Of a stretch of 64,000 nt of DNA, positions 11,710 through 22,200 are shown one piece after another. How positions within the stretch are numbered: the stretch's first letter is position 1; every line of letters starts with the position of its first letter. Source of the DNA: Micrasema longulum (Eukaryota > Arthropoda > Insecta > Trichoptera > Brachycentridae); NCBI GenBank assembly GCA_022494885.1, contig JAGVSM010002717.1:1-64000 (forward strand), written 5' to 3'. The position numbers and the translations under genes were made by a program. The notes beneath the pieces were generated by a model that was given only the letters and a program-made list of their open reading frames with translations, did no database searches and was not told the origin of the DNA.

Positions 11710-12425
11710 ATATGTATTTTTTTATTTTTTTTGAAAATTTATTTATTAACTCTTACGGATTATAACATTCATTTTACAAAAATGATATAAACATTTTTTA
11801 TAAAATATAAAACTCTGTTGTTCAAAACAAAATTTTTTACATTTTTGAAAAGTTTGTCTAAGTCTTTTGTTCAGTTTTGTATGGTAGTTTATTGTATAAT
11901 TTCAGTCCGCGGTTTGTAAGTCTCGACTGTTTTTGTTTTGTTTTAGAAAGTTGTGTGTGATATTTTCCTGATATTCTCGTATTATGTCTATGTTTACTAC
12001 ATTTTTTTACAAGTTTTAGTTCTTCGTCTACAATTACATTAGTAGCTAATTTATGCATACATTTTAATGATTCTAGTTAAAAGAGTTCATTTATATTTAA
12101 TCGCTTAGTTTGTTTAAGTTCTCTAGTTGCTGTTAGCTAGAGGAAGGTCATATTATACTAACTTTAATATTTTATTTTGTTGTCTTTGTAGTCTGTTTAT
12201 GTCATTTTGATATCCTGTTCCCCATAGTAGTTGCACATAACATATTTCAGTTTTTACATAGGCTTTATACATTAGAACCTTTTTTGGTTTTGGAACAAAA
12301 TTTATGATTTTTAAAAAAAGACTCGACAAGGTCGTTACTTTGTTAATTAAATTGCCGATATGAATTTTCTTATGAACTTGTTCAGTAATGTTTATATTCA
12401 TTTTTCAAAAAAGGTTTTTATCTCT
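11710..12425 (-). pseudogene. LINE family J2, RT C-terminus and 3' UTR
   Basis: Minus-strand frames give the C-terminal part of a Jockey-like reverse transcriptase. The piece at 12153-12401 includes LMYKAYVKTEICYVQLLWGT and INRLQRQQNKILKLV, typical of the region after the RT palm. The piece at 11858-12058 includes HNTRISGKYHTQL and NRGLKLYNKLPYKTEQKT, typical of the extreme C-terminus. The two pieces are separated by stops. The 3' side ends in an AT-rich tail near 11715. Related copies lie at 36700-37100 and 43440-43990. 5'-truncated and non-functional. Confidence 0.75.
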
Positions 12426-12547
12426 GTTGAATATAGGTATTTGTCAATCCTTAGTGAATCGAATCCAGTAGATACTGATTTACAACCCATGAATACGGTT
12501 GATTCGTTTTATTTGCCTAAATAAAGCAACAAATTTATCGAATAATT

Positions 12548-13110
12548 GTTTTGTGTGTTTATTTATTTATTTCTGCTTTATTAAGTTAGTTCATTGCATC
12601 TAAAGAACTAATATAAACTTTTAATAATATTACAATTTAATATCAAAATTTCTCAATAACATGTTTTTTTCAAATTAATTTAAAATATTTAGTTTTTTTT
12701 TTTCACTTAAAAGCACATTTACACATTATTTAAAACATAAATCCCAACTCCATGGGACTAAACGTCATGTGTTGAGTTAAGACAAGCAATTAGTTGACAC
12801 AAACACATGAGTATATCATTACAAATATTTTATAGGATCGAAAACACAACAATAAAAATAACAATAAAAAACAAATATATGGTTCATCAGTATGGTAAAC
12901 TGTAAACTCTAACATCCGGAAAATCATCAAGGAATTTCCCACTCAAATCCCTTTCACTAAGGAAAATCGAGTCCTTAACTCCTCTCTTGAAAATAGTTTT
13001 TGTCCTTGAGAGCTTAATACGCTCTTCCAAAGTATTGAACACTCTTGAGAGATGTCTCCGAGTAAAAGTCGTACGAGTTTTAGTTATGATTAGTATAAAA
13101 TAAATATAAA
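12548..13110 (-). pseudogene. LINE 3' end (J4) with short C-terminal frame
   Basis: A 76-codon minus-strand frame (12887-13117) reads TRTTFTRRHLSRVFNTLEER, then a hydrophilic end. This fits the last part of a LINE ORF2, where a basic stretch and a phrase like FNxLEE precede the stop. Beyond it lies an AT-rich UTR ending in a tail-like run at 12548-12570 (AAATAAATAAATAAAC on the minus strand). No palm motifs remain. It abuts the M1 element at 13107. Confidence 0.5.
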
Positions 13111-13330
13111 TTGACAAATTACAAAAGAGATGGAGAACATCGTAGAGAAGGGAATATAGAAGTCAAGGCATTTACGGGGCTAATGACCTGTCGTTGGCTG
13201 GTTAAAGTGACCACTTTACACACTGTAACATTCACCATTCTTTCTGTTGTAATTTCTTTACTCAATGAATCCCAGTATTTTGTCTGCAAACATTTGAATA
13301 TACTCAAAATATTGTGAGTAAATATTGTTT
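13107..13330 (+). repeat. Foldback family M1, left half
   Basis: Begins ACAAATTACAAAAGAGATGG and runs through GAAGGGAATATAGAAGTC, GGCATTTACGGGGCTAATGA, TTGGCTGGTTAAAGTGACCA, CTTTACACACTGTAACATTC and AACATTTGAATATACTCAAA. The right arm is missing. Confidence 0.6.
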
Positions 13331-13809
13331 TATTAATAATACGATTCATTTTGGTAAATTTTCTACCTAATAGTAATCGGAAAACTTGTTATTATTTTTC
13401 GATAGTTTTTTGTGGCTTTGAATAATATAAAGGTGTCTATTACGCTTTCGTTTGATGAGAATCTTTATAAGAATTTTTCATAGGCCCTATAAACCCCTAT
13501 CGACATGATGCTTCCCGCCCAAAACTGCCCTAGACAATGTATCGTAAACCGTTCGATTCAATTTTCCATTTCCTTTTAAGGACGATTTGGAATGAAGCCC
13601 TTCTCTTTACTATGTAGTATGTGGAGAATGCTTGTTTTATCACCAAAATGGCGAGAGTTTTGCGGATTGAGAACATAAGGGCGGTATAACTTTACGACAA
13701 GTACAGTTTTATGACGCACCTTGTGAGAATGGGGCTTTCTTCGACTGAAATGTCCACAAGCTGATTTTATTACGCATAATTCAAGCCTTCATTATCCGTT
13801 TTATGCACA
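13331..13809. other. Gene-free, slightly GC-richer interval
   Basis: About 13490-13790 is less AT-rich than its surroundings but has no long open frame or recognised repeat. Confidence 0.35.
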
Positions 13810-13890
13810 TTTTATATAAATACCTTCCGTACACAACTCGAGTGCCGAGTGCAATTACAAAACCAAGTGCTCGACAAAATGGTATCTCTA
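13810..13890 (+). promoter_or_regulatory. TATA-box-like site upstream of a short frame
   Basis: TATATAAATA at about 13814-13823 is followed about 60 bases later by an ATG opening MVSLRFLQTCIN (39 codons). Spacing is compatible with a TATA promoter and short leader, but no initiator or downstream exon could be shown. Confidence 0.15.
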
Positions 13891-14034
13891 AGATTCCTCC
13901 AAACATGTATCAATTTTTTTACTCATTCGATGATTATACGTTGGGAATCTCGCACTTTATTTTTATTCATTAGTGTAACGACACCAATAAAACTTTTGTA
14001 AATCTTTAAAGACATGATTAAGTATGGTCTTTAG

Positions 14035-14150
14035 ACTTTGTGGCACTGGATTGACGTGGGAAGAGGAAAAATAGCTGGCTGGCGATAGGGTCTCCTGGAG
14101 ACAACTGATGATGTCTACATGTTCCATTTAGGAGCGGATGTGGAAAAGAA
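14035..14150 (+). pseudogene. Possible retroelement ORF2 C-terminal remnant
   Basis: The plus-strand frame reads TGLTWEEEK, a stop, then LAGDRVSWRQLMMSTCSI and a stop. The pattern LTWE...LAxDRxxWRxL resembles the extreme C-terminus of non-LTR ORF2 proteins, as does the piece at 50868-51115. About 35 codons only; chance similarity is possible. Confidence 0.35.
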
Positions 14151-14504
14151 AGGAAGGAATATAGTATTTTTTCATCGGAATAAACAAAAAAACGTACAAT
14201 AAAAGAGGCTACATTTATGTTTATTTTAATTATTGTCAATCCTTCAGTTACAGTTACCCTTGATCCCGGAAGTAAACTCCAGTAAACCCCCCTACGGCAA
14301 GACCCTCAGCGTATGGAAACTGTATTGGAAAAAAGCAAACTTAACCATTTATTATGCGTAAGTGATTTTTTAGCCTAAATATTTCATATATAATGCATTG
14401 TTTAGTACAAAACAAAAATTTAATTTTTTAAAGGGTTTATTATTTGTTTATTTTTATATTTTATTTTTAAAACAGTTGAGATCCCCAGAGCTCTTATCAG
14501 GAGA
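14151..14504. other. Gene-free interval
   Basis: Nothing recognisable. Confidence 0.4.
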
Positions 14505-14680
14505 CATTAAGTATTATACCTAGAGTTTCAACCTAGAAACAAGCTTCTTTGTCAAGGTTTACGGCTTTGAAACCGGTCGGTGAAAAATAAAAATTAGTGG
14601 TTAAAAACAAAGTTGTTCTATTTATTTTATTTTTATGAATAACCATAAAGTTAGTGCTTCAAATATAAACTTTATATAAA
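14505..14680 (+). mobile_element. Penelope-like termini, head-to-head remnant
   Basis: Left half (about 14525-14563) is a minus-oriented terminus, AAACAAGCTTCTTTGTCAAGG then TTTAC. Right half (14564-14620) is plus-oriented: CTTTGAAACCGGTCGGTG and ATTAGTGGTTAAAAACAAAG. The flank ATAACCATAAAGTTAGTGCT is shared with 42490-42520 and 61958-61980. No element body separates the two halves. The right half carries GAAACCGGTC, the hammerhead-like stem III and cleavage-site core. Confidence 0.6.
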
Positions 14681-15673
14681 AACATATTTTAATACATTCA
14701 TAGTTTGAATGAGGTATTATTTAATATAAGATCTAGCTGTTTTTTGCAAAATGCGCATCGTAGGTTGTGTGGTCAGACAGACTTTAAATATTATTGAATC
14801 TGGTAAAATACTTTTTTTTTATACAAAAATTATGCATTATTTATCATTTGTCAAAGTAAAAAAAGAATTTACTGTTGGGTAAATAAGATTTTTCACTGTT
14901 TTCAAAAAAGTGCTTTCATCTCCGTTTCACTTTTCTATGGCTTTCTGCATAACTGCGTTTGATTGAGTAAACAAAAAACACCCAATCAACCAATTACTTT
15001 ATCCTTTCCGTAACACATCATTTCTGCTTCTCAAATTAGCCATCTACCTTGAAAATCACGTACACGTGTCAACGTAATCTGTGGGTTAGGCGGGGTAGTC
15101 TCCTGGTTACACTTTAGGCTTTGCCGGCAGTTTGAGGTCATCAAGCTTCCCGCTTGACACGAGAGCCTTGTGCATCACGAATGCAGATGTCACGAGTGTT
15201 AATGGCTTAATTGGATTTAAGTTAATGAACCCTGTCAAAGCGTATCTTCTCAGATTCGACAGGGAGATTGGTCGGGGTGATTTCATGGAACCCTTTCACA
15301 TCTGTCACATCTGCTTTCAACAGTGAAAATTCGATGAAAATTGCTACATAGTCAACTAAATGCGTTTAGATAGACAAAATCTAGTTACAAAAATCTGCAT
15401 TACAATTTTTCTTAATTTTATTAAATTTTGGTTAGAAAGCAAATTTCTCTAATTTTGATATAAAAGTTTAACAAATAATTATTTTTACTTTTGTTAATGA
15501 AGAATCAATGATAATTTTTTTTCAATATTTGTATGTATCCACTTACCAACTTTTTTATGTCTACCAGTTGCAAGACGTATCTGTCTCTTCATTAGGACAC
15601 CAATTAAACCAACACGCAAAACCCACTATACACCTTCACCATAGTTTTTGCACAAAATATAAAACCATCACCA
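14681..15673. other. Gene-free interval
   Basis: A less AT-rich patch at 15070-15326 has a 64-codon frame starting at a TTG codon, with no recognisable product. Confidence 0.35.
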
Positions 15674-15882
15674 CATGCATTTTAATAAGCACATGCACTG
15701 ATAAGAACAAACATGCGCTGATTAAATTGTGAAAATATTATATGTTGTTTGAGAAATAGTTGAAAAAGGGTAAAGGGCATGCATTTTAATAAGCACATGC
15801 ACTGATAAGAACAGACATGCGCTGATTAAATTATGAAAATATTATATGTTTTCCTGAGAAATAGTTGAAAAAAGGTAAAGGG
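15674..15882 (+). repeat. Tandem duplication of a 104-bp unit
   Basis: Two adjacent direct copies start at 15674 and 15778, each beginning CATGCATTTTAATAAGCACA and running through ACATGCGCTGATTAAATT to TTGAAAAAGG. They differ at a few positions. Not part of a longer array. Confidence 0.8.
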
Positions 15883-15984
15883 GATGGAGGGAGGGGGTGA
15901 GCTTAGTAGGTTGAGGGTTATCATTATAGTGGAACAACGTATAAAGGACCAAATTAAAGGGTTGTTTAATTATTGATCAAAAGA

Positions 15985-16255
15985 AATTTTTTTTAGCTTT
16001 CCTAATGTGAAATATTTCCATATTATTCACTTTTAACCCTGCATTATTTGTATGTAACATTTCAACTCCTGTATTTTTATTAATGTCGTGATTTAAATTG
16101 ATTAGGTGATTTGCAAATTCAGAGAAATTATTATTGTAAAGACACCTCATATGTTCTTTAAAACGAATATTAAAATTTCTTGATGATCTTTCATCGTAAA
16201 CTGAAAGACAAAAATTGTATTGTATTGTAATTGGTAAATCCCTGAATTATTAAAT
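15985..16255 (-). pseudogene. Penelope-like GIY-YIG endonuclease remnant
   Basis: Minus-strand translation begins NSGIYQLQYN, the GIY half of the nuclease, then after a frame break continues RNFNIRFKEHMRCLYNNNFS, EFANHLINLNHDINKNTG and MEIFHIRKAKK. This aligns closely with the intact frame at 61230-61622 (RNFNIRVKEHLRCLNNNNFS). The YIG segment is scrambled by the frameshift; the downstream Arg and His of the RxxxH segment remain. It encoded the endonuclease of a Penelope-like retroelement, which nicks the target to prime reverse transcription. No reverse transcriptase is attached. Confidence 0.8.
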
Positions 16256-16330
16256 AAACTATTTTAATAGGTAGGTCTTGAAACCGGTAGACAATAAAAA
16301 AGGTAAGTGGTTATATACAAACATTTAATA
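16256..16330 (+). mobile_element. Inverted PLE terminus next to the endonuclease remnant
   Basis: TCTTGAAACCGGTAGACA then AAGGTAAGTGGTTA, oriented opposite to the endonuclease frame that it adjoins. The arrangement (inverted terminus directly upstream of a 5'-truncated endonuclease) is the same as at 60939-61622. Confidence 0.6.
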
Positions 16331-16457
16331 AAATGTTTGACCACAAAGCTTTAAATATTAATGATAAAATTTATATTAGTAGCACTGTTTTTTTTTAATA
16401 ATTACTTAAATAATGAAAATTAAACTAAAAACATTTTTTTTAATGTTTCGAAGCTAA

Positions 16458-16540
16458 ATAATCTTGTAGTGTATCAGTTGGCACGTTCGTCTGCCATGCT
16501 TGAGGTTTTAGGTTTGATTCTTGACACGGTGAACATAAAA
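16458..16540 (+). repeat. SINE family 3, tRNA-like head
   Basis: GTAGTGTATCAGTTGGCACG, TGCCATGCTTGAGG and GGTTTGATTC correspond to box A, the anticodon arm and box B of the family best seen at 25796-26062. The body is missing. Confidence 0.5.
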
Positions 16541-16589
16541 AAATAATTACTTATGAAACAGAGACGCCGAAAATTTTCTAGAAGGGCAT

Positions 16590-16785
16590 AATATAGAATC
16601 CAAAGGCACATTCACAGGGCCACAACCGGCTGGTTTAAGTGGCCACTTTACATACTGTATAATATTCACATTATGAAGTTCCCAAATGTGCCAATGACGG
16701 GTTATAAGCCCGGTAAATGCCTGGACCTAAATATTATTTTCTACAAAATATTCTTTGTCTCTGTTGTAATATAGAAATATTAATT
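16590..16785. repeat. Foldback family M1, near-complete diverged copy
   Basis: Left half has ACCGGCTGGTTTAAGTGGCC, ACTTTACATACTGTA and ATTCAC. Right half has GCCAATGACGGGTTATAAGC, CCGGTAAATGCCTGGA and TGTCTCTGTTGTAA. The left arm is more decayed than the right. Confidence 0.6.
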
Positions 16786-17702
16786 ACTTACAAACGGGTA
16801 AAATCCATGTCTTGTGTACAAAAATTCGATAGACTCAAAATGTTGTTGATAAAAAATATTTAAGGGTCGTTTTATACACCAATACTTAATTTTCTTTTGA
16901 ATGGCACTTAACCTGCCATTTATTAAAAAATATTCAGAAATGCTGCTTTTTGGAATACTAATACAGTGTCTTATGCACCACTGAATACGGAAATGTATTG
17001 ATGAGAAAAATAATGTTGAGGCTACAAAGCATGGACGTATTTATTGCTAAATGTTCAACTTAAAATCTTGACTAAATTTTTGTAGACGGGCTGGACTTCC
17101 TCCAAAACACAAACAAAAAAGTTTTTTCTGTGTTGCAACAAATAAATAAACTTTAAGCTCAATTTATCTCACCACCAAAACGACGATATAATAGAGTTAA
17201 TTTGCTGACCCTTTTCTGTGTCACTAGGTTTTGCTTTGGCAGTTCAAAGTAAGACCCAAAATTTTGGGCAATTTTTAGAAAAAAAAACCTTAAATAAAAA
17301 CTTAACAGATAAACAACTGATGTGTCATTTAAGGCACCATCGCCTCAGACACATGCAACAAAAATTTTCACAAATGTCAAGGTTGTCACTTGCCACATAC
17401 CTCCATTCCTATTCTCCATCTTATTCGTGTTCGTAGAAGAAAACAGTATTTTTTCACTAAGTCAAATTGAATAAATTATAATTTTAGCCATCGAAACTCT
17501 GATTTTTGTTTTTTTTTTTTTTTTTATTCTGTGAAACCAAAAGTGTCATATTAATAAACAATGCACAGAAAGTAACAACATATAACGTGACTTATTACGG
17601 GTTTCACAAGAGAACAAAAAAAATATAAACAAAAGTGGAATGGTAAAATAGGGAAGAAATAGAAAAAGAATGAAGAAAAAGTGAGTAAATATAAAACAAT
17701 GT
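16786..17702. other. Gene-free interval
   Basis: Contains an M1-related fragment near 16815-16860 and a 72-codon frame at 17218-17436 without recognisable product. Confidence 0.35.
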
Positions 17703-17726
17703 ACAACAACAACAACAACAACAAAC
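17703..17726 (-). repeat. (GTT)n microsatellite tail of the RTE-like element
   Basis: Seven to eight AAC units on the plus strand directly abut the stop region of the retrotransposon at 17727. Short microsatellite 3' tails are usual for RTE-clade elements. Confidence 0.75.
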
Positions 17727-19412
17727 CATCACGCCGTTTCCCCGTAGGGGTAGGCAGAGAGGATAGAACGGCATACAGACCTCGCTTCCTCTACATTCAT
17801 ACATCTTCTTATGCACGCACGCCGATTATTCCTACTTTTGACATGTCCATCTTCAAGTATTTGATGGACTTGATCGTGCCATGTCTTTCTCGGTCTTCCT
17901 CGTTTTCTGCATCCATCAACATTTGCATCGCAGATCCTTTTAGCCGTTCTTTCGCTGTCCATTCGCTCTACGTGTCTAAACCAACGCAGCACCCCTTTCT
18001 TGATTCTGTCAATAATGCATGTCTCAGCCTTACACACTGCACGGATCACGACATTTGTGCACCTATCATACATCGTTTTACCACACATTCGCCTGAGGGA
18101 TCGCATTTCGACAGCATCCAACCTACTTTCATCATTATTTTTCCAATTCCATACTTCGGTCCCATACATTAGAGTTGGAACTAGAACTCCGTTGTGAACT
18201 GCTAGTTTAGCCTCCTGCGATAAACATTTGTTTGCCAAAGTAGATTTTAGTGCACCGTTCACCCTGTTCCCGCCACTCACCCTCCTTTCAATATCTTACT
18301 TGGCCTTTCCGTCCCTAGTAAACATACTTCCCAGGTACAAAAATTCTTCTACCTGATTCAGAATATCTCCGTTCACGCTGATCTCACATTTAGTTATATT
18401 TTCATCCCTTTCAACAATCATCACTTTCGATTTATCAACATTCATTAGCAAATCGCTTTTCTTGCATACATTGTAGACTTTTGTTACCTAGAATTGAAGG
18501 TCTTCTTTGCTGCCAGCAAGAAGCACGGCATCATCCGCATACAGAAGACAGTTAACAGTTATACCACTCATTTTTGCTCCCATTCTTAAATCTTTCAGTT
18601 CTTTCATACAGTTATCGATGTATATGTTGAACAACCATGGTGACATTACATATCCCTGTTTGACTCGTTTCGGAATATTAAACCACGATGTGAATGACCC
18701 ATTCACCTTCACACATGCTGTGCTGTCCTTATACAGTGACGCAATAGCCCTTGTCAGGTTACCATTTACTCCATACTCCGATAAAACCTTCCACAATTTC
18801 TCTCTGTCAACTCTATCAAATGCCTTTTGCCGATCGACAAATGCGCAGAAAAGTTTCTGATGTTTAGTCAAAAACTTTTCTGTCATATTTCGCAGAGCAA
18901 ATATTTGATCCATACATCCTCTTCCATTCATAAATCCACTTTGTATATCCCAAACTCTATCTTTAGTCACTTTTCTTACTCTCTCAATCAGTGTTGTGCC
19001 ATAAATCTTTCCAACAGCACTCAAAAGGCTGATAGCTCTATAGTTTCCTCAGTCCACCCTAGAGCCTTTTCCCTTGTATAGAGGCATAACAACAGCTCTC
19101 CTCCAATCAAGGGGAGTGTATTTCTCCTCTAAACATAGATTAAAGAGCTTATGTAGCCATACAAAAATTATTTCTCCACCCGCCTTTATAAACTCTGTGG
19201 CAATGTTATCATAACCTTGCGCTTTCCCATTCTTCATATACTTAGCAGCATTTTTAATTTCTTCCATACTTATCTCTTTCGCATCGTCATCTGCATTTAT
19301 GTTTACTTGAGAAGGTGGTGCGCCGGCTATATTTCCTGTGTGCGTTTCGTACACCTCCTCAAAATATTCCTTCCATCTCGTTTTAATTCCACTATCATTC
19401 GTCACCAAAATA
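17727..19412 (-). pseudogene. RTE-like non-LTR retrotransposon, reverse transcriptase
   Basis: About 560 codons in one minus-strand frame cover the reverse transcriptase and C-terminus of a non-LTR retrotransposon, which copies its RNA at a nicked target. In order: RWKEYFEEVYE, KNGKAQGYDNI, NYRAISLL, motif A FVDRQKAFDRV, motif B KQGYVMSPWLFNIYID, motif C LLYADDAVLL with both catalytic Asp, FLYLGSMFT, WFRHVERM and GRPRKTWHDQV. There is no frameshift, but three in-frame stops occur at 19049-19051, 18488-18490 and 18296-18298. The apurinic-type endonuclease domain is absent: the copy is 5'-truncated near 19412. The 3' UTR is essentially only the (GTT)n tail. Partial copies lie at 1790-2090 and 32921-33265. 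The clade call rests on motif style. Confidence 0.9.
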
Positions 19413-19439
19413 ATGTAAACAAAATAAAAAGGAATTTAA

Positions 19440-19575
19440 ATATACACAAACACAATACGTACATAAACATGCACACACAATCCTAATATATATATATATG
19501 TATTTTTATACATTTACACACATAAACATATATGCACATACAATACACATACATACATATATGTAGGTACATATT
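19440..19575. repeat. AT/ACAC microsatellite-rich tract
   Basis: ATATATATATATATG at about 19488-19501, then imperfect CACATA/ACATAC repeats. Lies just beyond the truncated 5' edge of the RTE-like element. Confidence 0.6.
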
Positions 19576-19864
19576 TTTAATTAATAATAAAATAAAGAAA
19601 ACTAATAATCAAAATAAAACATTGCAACTTAAAATTTTGCTCTTGTGACGTCTTCATCGAAATTTCGACATGTTTTTTGTTATAATATTTTGTTTCGCTG
19701 AAAAGATCTATCGTGGTTATTTATTTATCGGATGATTAGTACACTTGATGAATGTTTTCTTTCCTACCCGGATTCGATTGTTGAAGAGATGTTGAAAATA
19801 TGAGAATGGTGAAAAGATGAGATAGTGTTTTAGTATAGATAACTATTTTTAAAACTGACGATAA
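19576..19864. other. Unassigned spacer
   Basis: No feature recognised. Confidence 0.3.
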
Positions 19865-20440
19865 TTTTTTATTTTAATTTATTTTATTTTATTTATTTCG
19901 AATACAAACAGATGTACAGGTTAAATGAATATTTTTTTTAAAAACTATATAAAATGTTTACAAAGTAGGGCCTGCCATCCAATTATATGTATTTACTAAA
20001 TAATACTGTAATAAAGTGACGACGGCTTGAAGTTTAAACTATATAAATAATAAATATACTATATATTAAAATAAGATAAATATGAACAAAACAAGGAGAT
20101 ATTGGAAAAGAAAAGAAGGAAATTGATAAGGAGTGGTAAAGGACAATTGGAGGAAAGTAAGAGTGGAAAATTGCATTTGATTTAATGATTAAATGAATAA
20201 TGAATGAAGAGCATGAAACAATCCTATTAATTCTCTTCTGTACATATTGTATGGAGTGTTAAATATATCAAGACTATTAAATTTTTTGTTAAATGTTTCA
20301 CATATACGAGGGATTGTAGAATGTTTCCGATGATTAGTTTTAAATTTACGAATATAGAAAATATCAGAGAATCTAGTTGGCCTGGAGGGGACTCAGTTTA
20401 TAAATTTTTAACACATCGTATTTAGGTCCCGTAAAAAAAA
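19865..20440 (-). pseudogene. LINE C-terminal remnant and 3' UTR (J5)
   Basis: Minus-strand frame near 20240-20370 reads SDIFYIRKFKTNHRKHSTIP, RICETFNKKFNSLDIFNT, then PYNMYRRELIGLF, ending in a stop. The phrase (R)xxxTxxxFNKxFNSLDIF is typical of the last part of Jockey/CR1-like ORF2. A purine-rich UTR and a tail-like run (AAATAAAATAAAAT on the minus strand) complete it. Heavily 5'-truncated. Confidence 0.65.
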
Positions 20441-21494
20441 AAAATTATACACCACACAAACTCAGACTCGCGCATTTCACTATATAATCGAGAAAAATGT
20501 GCTTGGAAATTGAGAAATAATACTAAACCAACTTTCTTTTATCCACAAATAAAAGTTTTATTATGCAAAGATAATAAATAAACAATAAAACCGTCGCGAA
20601 AAAATTAATTAAAAACTCCAGATTTTACTACAAACTATGTTCGACCAAAAATAATAAGTCTCTGAGTATACGAAATCTAAAATTGTTTAGATACTTGACT
20701 TCAACGTGTAAAACGTGTTCAAAAGCGTCTTTATGCGCTATTAACGCTATATACGCACGAAAACGAGAGCGCGTTTACGCGCTTAGGGCACTTGACTGGC
20801 TAACCGTTGTATAGAGACATGTACAATATTGGTACTTTTGCAGAGAAACGAATTTTAGAATCGCATTATTTTAATATACTTTACTAATATTTTAAAGCTT
20901 TCACCGTGCTTTATGTGAATTTTTATAGTCAGAAACAGATAAACGTGTATTTTGAATCATAAAATTGTGTTCGAAATTCATGAAATAATACGTTTGTTAC
21001 AAATAATGCTGTGACTATCATGGTCGTATCTGCAAAATTGCTGTAAAGGCTAATGCACTGATATATTTGGTTTTATTACGAGTATTAAAAATAAGAATGA
21101 AACATATATGCACTGAAATAAGTAAGTACTACTGTACATTTTGCACCTGAGCGATAATAACGGCACAAGTAAAAAAAAAATATTTTTATAGTAAAGAAAT
21201 AATGTTCCTGAGGGTTTTTTTTATGAGCAATATTAACGGAACAATTCTTTAAAACATTAATATTATCCTTAAAGCAAAAATATCAGCGCGAAGCTATATT
21301 TTTGTACTCAAATTTGATAAATAAATCTAAAGTGGCATTGTTATTTCTAATACGTGAGATTCATCCTATCCTGAACTCCATGCAGTGGAAAATTGTGTAC
21401 ATTTTAGAATATTATAACTAATTTTAAGGAATTTGTTCTACATAGTAAAAATAAAATGTAAATAAAATAATATATACATATGCATACATATAAA
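20441..21494. other. Gene-free interval
   Basis: A perfect short hairpin, AGCGCGTTTACGCGCT, lies near 20768-20783. Nothing else recognised. Confidence 0.4.
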
Positions 21495-21600
21495 TATAAA
21501 AATCAATGTAAAACGAACTCCCTTTCTAATCACGAGTTTTTCACTTTATTAGAGAGGTAGAAACGATATAATTTACTATGTATGTACAAAACATTTATTA
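21495..21600 (+). repeat. Small hairpin-bearing repeat, copy 1
   Basis: AACGAACTCCCTTTCTAAT...ATTAGAGAGGTAGAAACG forms a stem (CCTTTCTAAT with ATTAGAGAGG). An inverted copy lies at 31870-31975 (same stem, loop region ACGCAAGTATCTAC). Family unknown. Confidence 0.5.
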
Positions 21601-22026
21601 TCAATTATAATTACTTTGTCAAAAAATCTTTTTCAATAAAAAAAAAAACATTTGAAACTTTCGGATGTTAACGTAAGTTGTGTCTGATTTTTTCTAAATG
21701 AAGAGAACAAGAGAAAACAAACTAGTCAATAATTAAAAGCGTCTTCCCCGTATACTGCGCAAATATGTTGGAATTTCAAGCACGAATAATAATAAGAATG
21801 CATCTTTCCCGAGAATTCTAAATAATTATATCACGTTTTTTACTGAAATCGATATATATTTCCTCACTTTAAACAAATTTTAAGAAAATGCTAGAACCCT
21901 TATTAAAAATAATCATTATATTTGAATCAAACTATACCTACCTAATATTTTTTTGTACTTTTTATTATTGTTAACTAATGAGATGATTTATTTCATTTTT
22001 TTTTTTTCATTTCTTTTTTTTCATTT
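21601..22026. other. Gene-free interval
   Basis: AT-rich, ending in T-rich low-complexity sequence that is the A-tail of the following minus-strand SINE. Confidence 0.35.
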
Positions 22027-22200
22027 TTTTTTTTGCACCACAACAGACCAGGAGGCCCAATCACAGTGGTGAATTACATTACAGAACAACCAGGCTTGAG
22101 AAAAATCACATTTTTTAATTTTCATGTTCTCACCGGGAATCGAACCCGGAACCTTCCGTGCGTGAGTCAAGCGTCTTGACCACTACACCACGGAGGCCGC
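22027..22200 (-). repeat. tRNA-Val-like SINE, family 1
   Basis: The most complete copy. The minus-strand head reads GGCCTCCGTGGTGTAGTGG, TCAAGACGCTTGACTCACGC (CTCACGC in the anticodon loop position, CAC as in tRNA-Val) and GGTTCGATTCCCGG. The body continues through AAGCCTGGTTGTTCTG and CACCACTGTGATTGGGCC to CTGTTGTGGTGC and an A-rich tail. Confidence 0.85.

Noticed and set aside
15674..15882. CRISPR-like or satellite array
   Set aside because: Only two units with no spacer; a simple tandem duplication in eukaryotic DNA.
17681..18172. 163-codon plus-strand frame as a gene
   Set aside because: It is the antisense shadow of the RTE-like reverse transcriptase on the minus strand; the same applies to 18507-18860 and 18827-19081.
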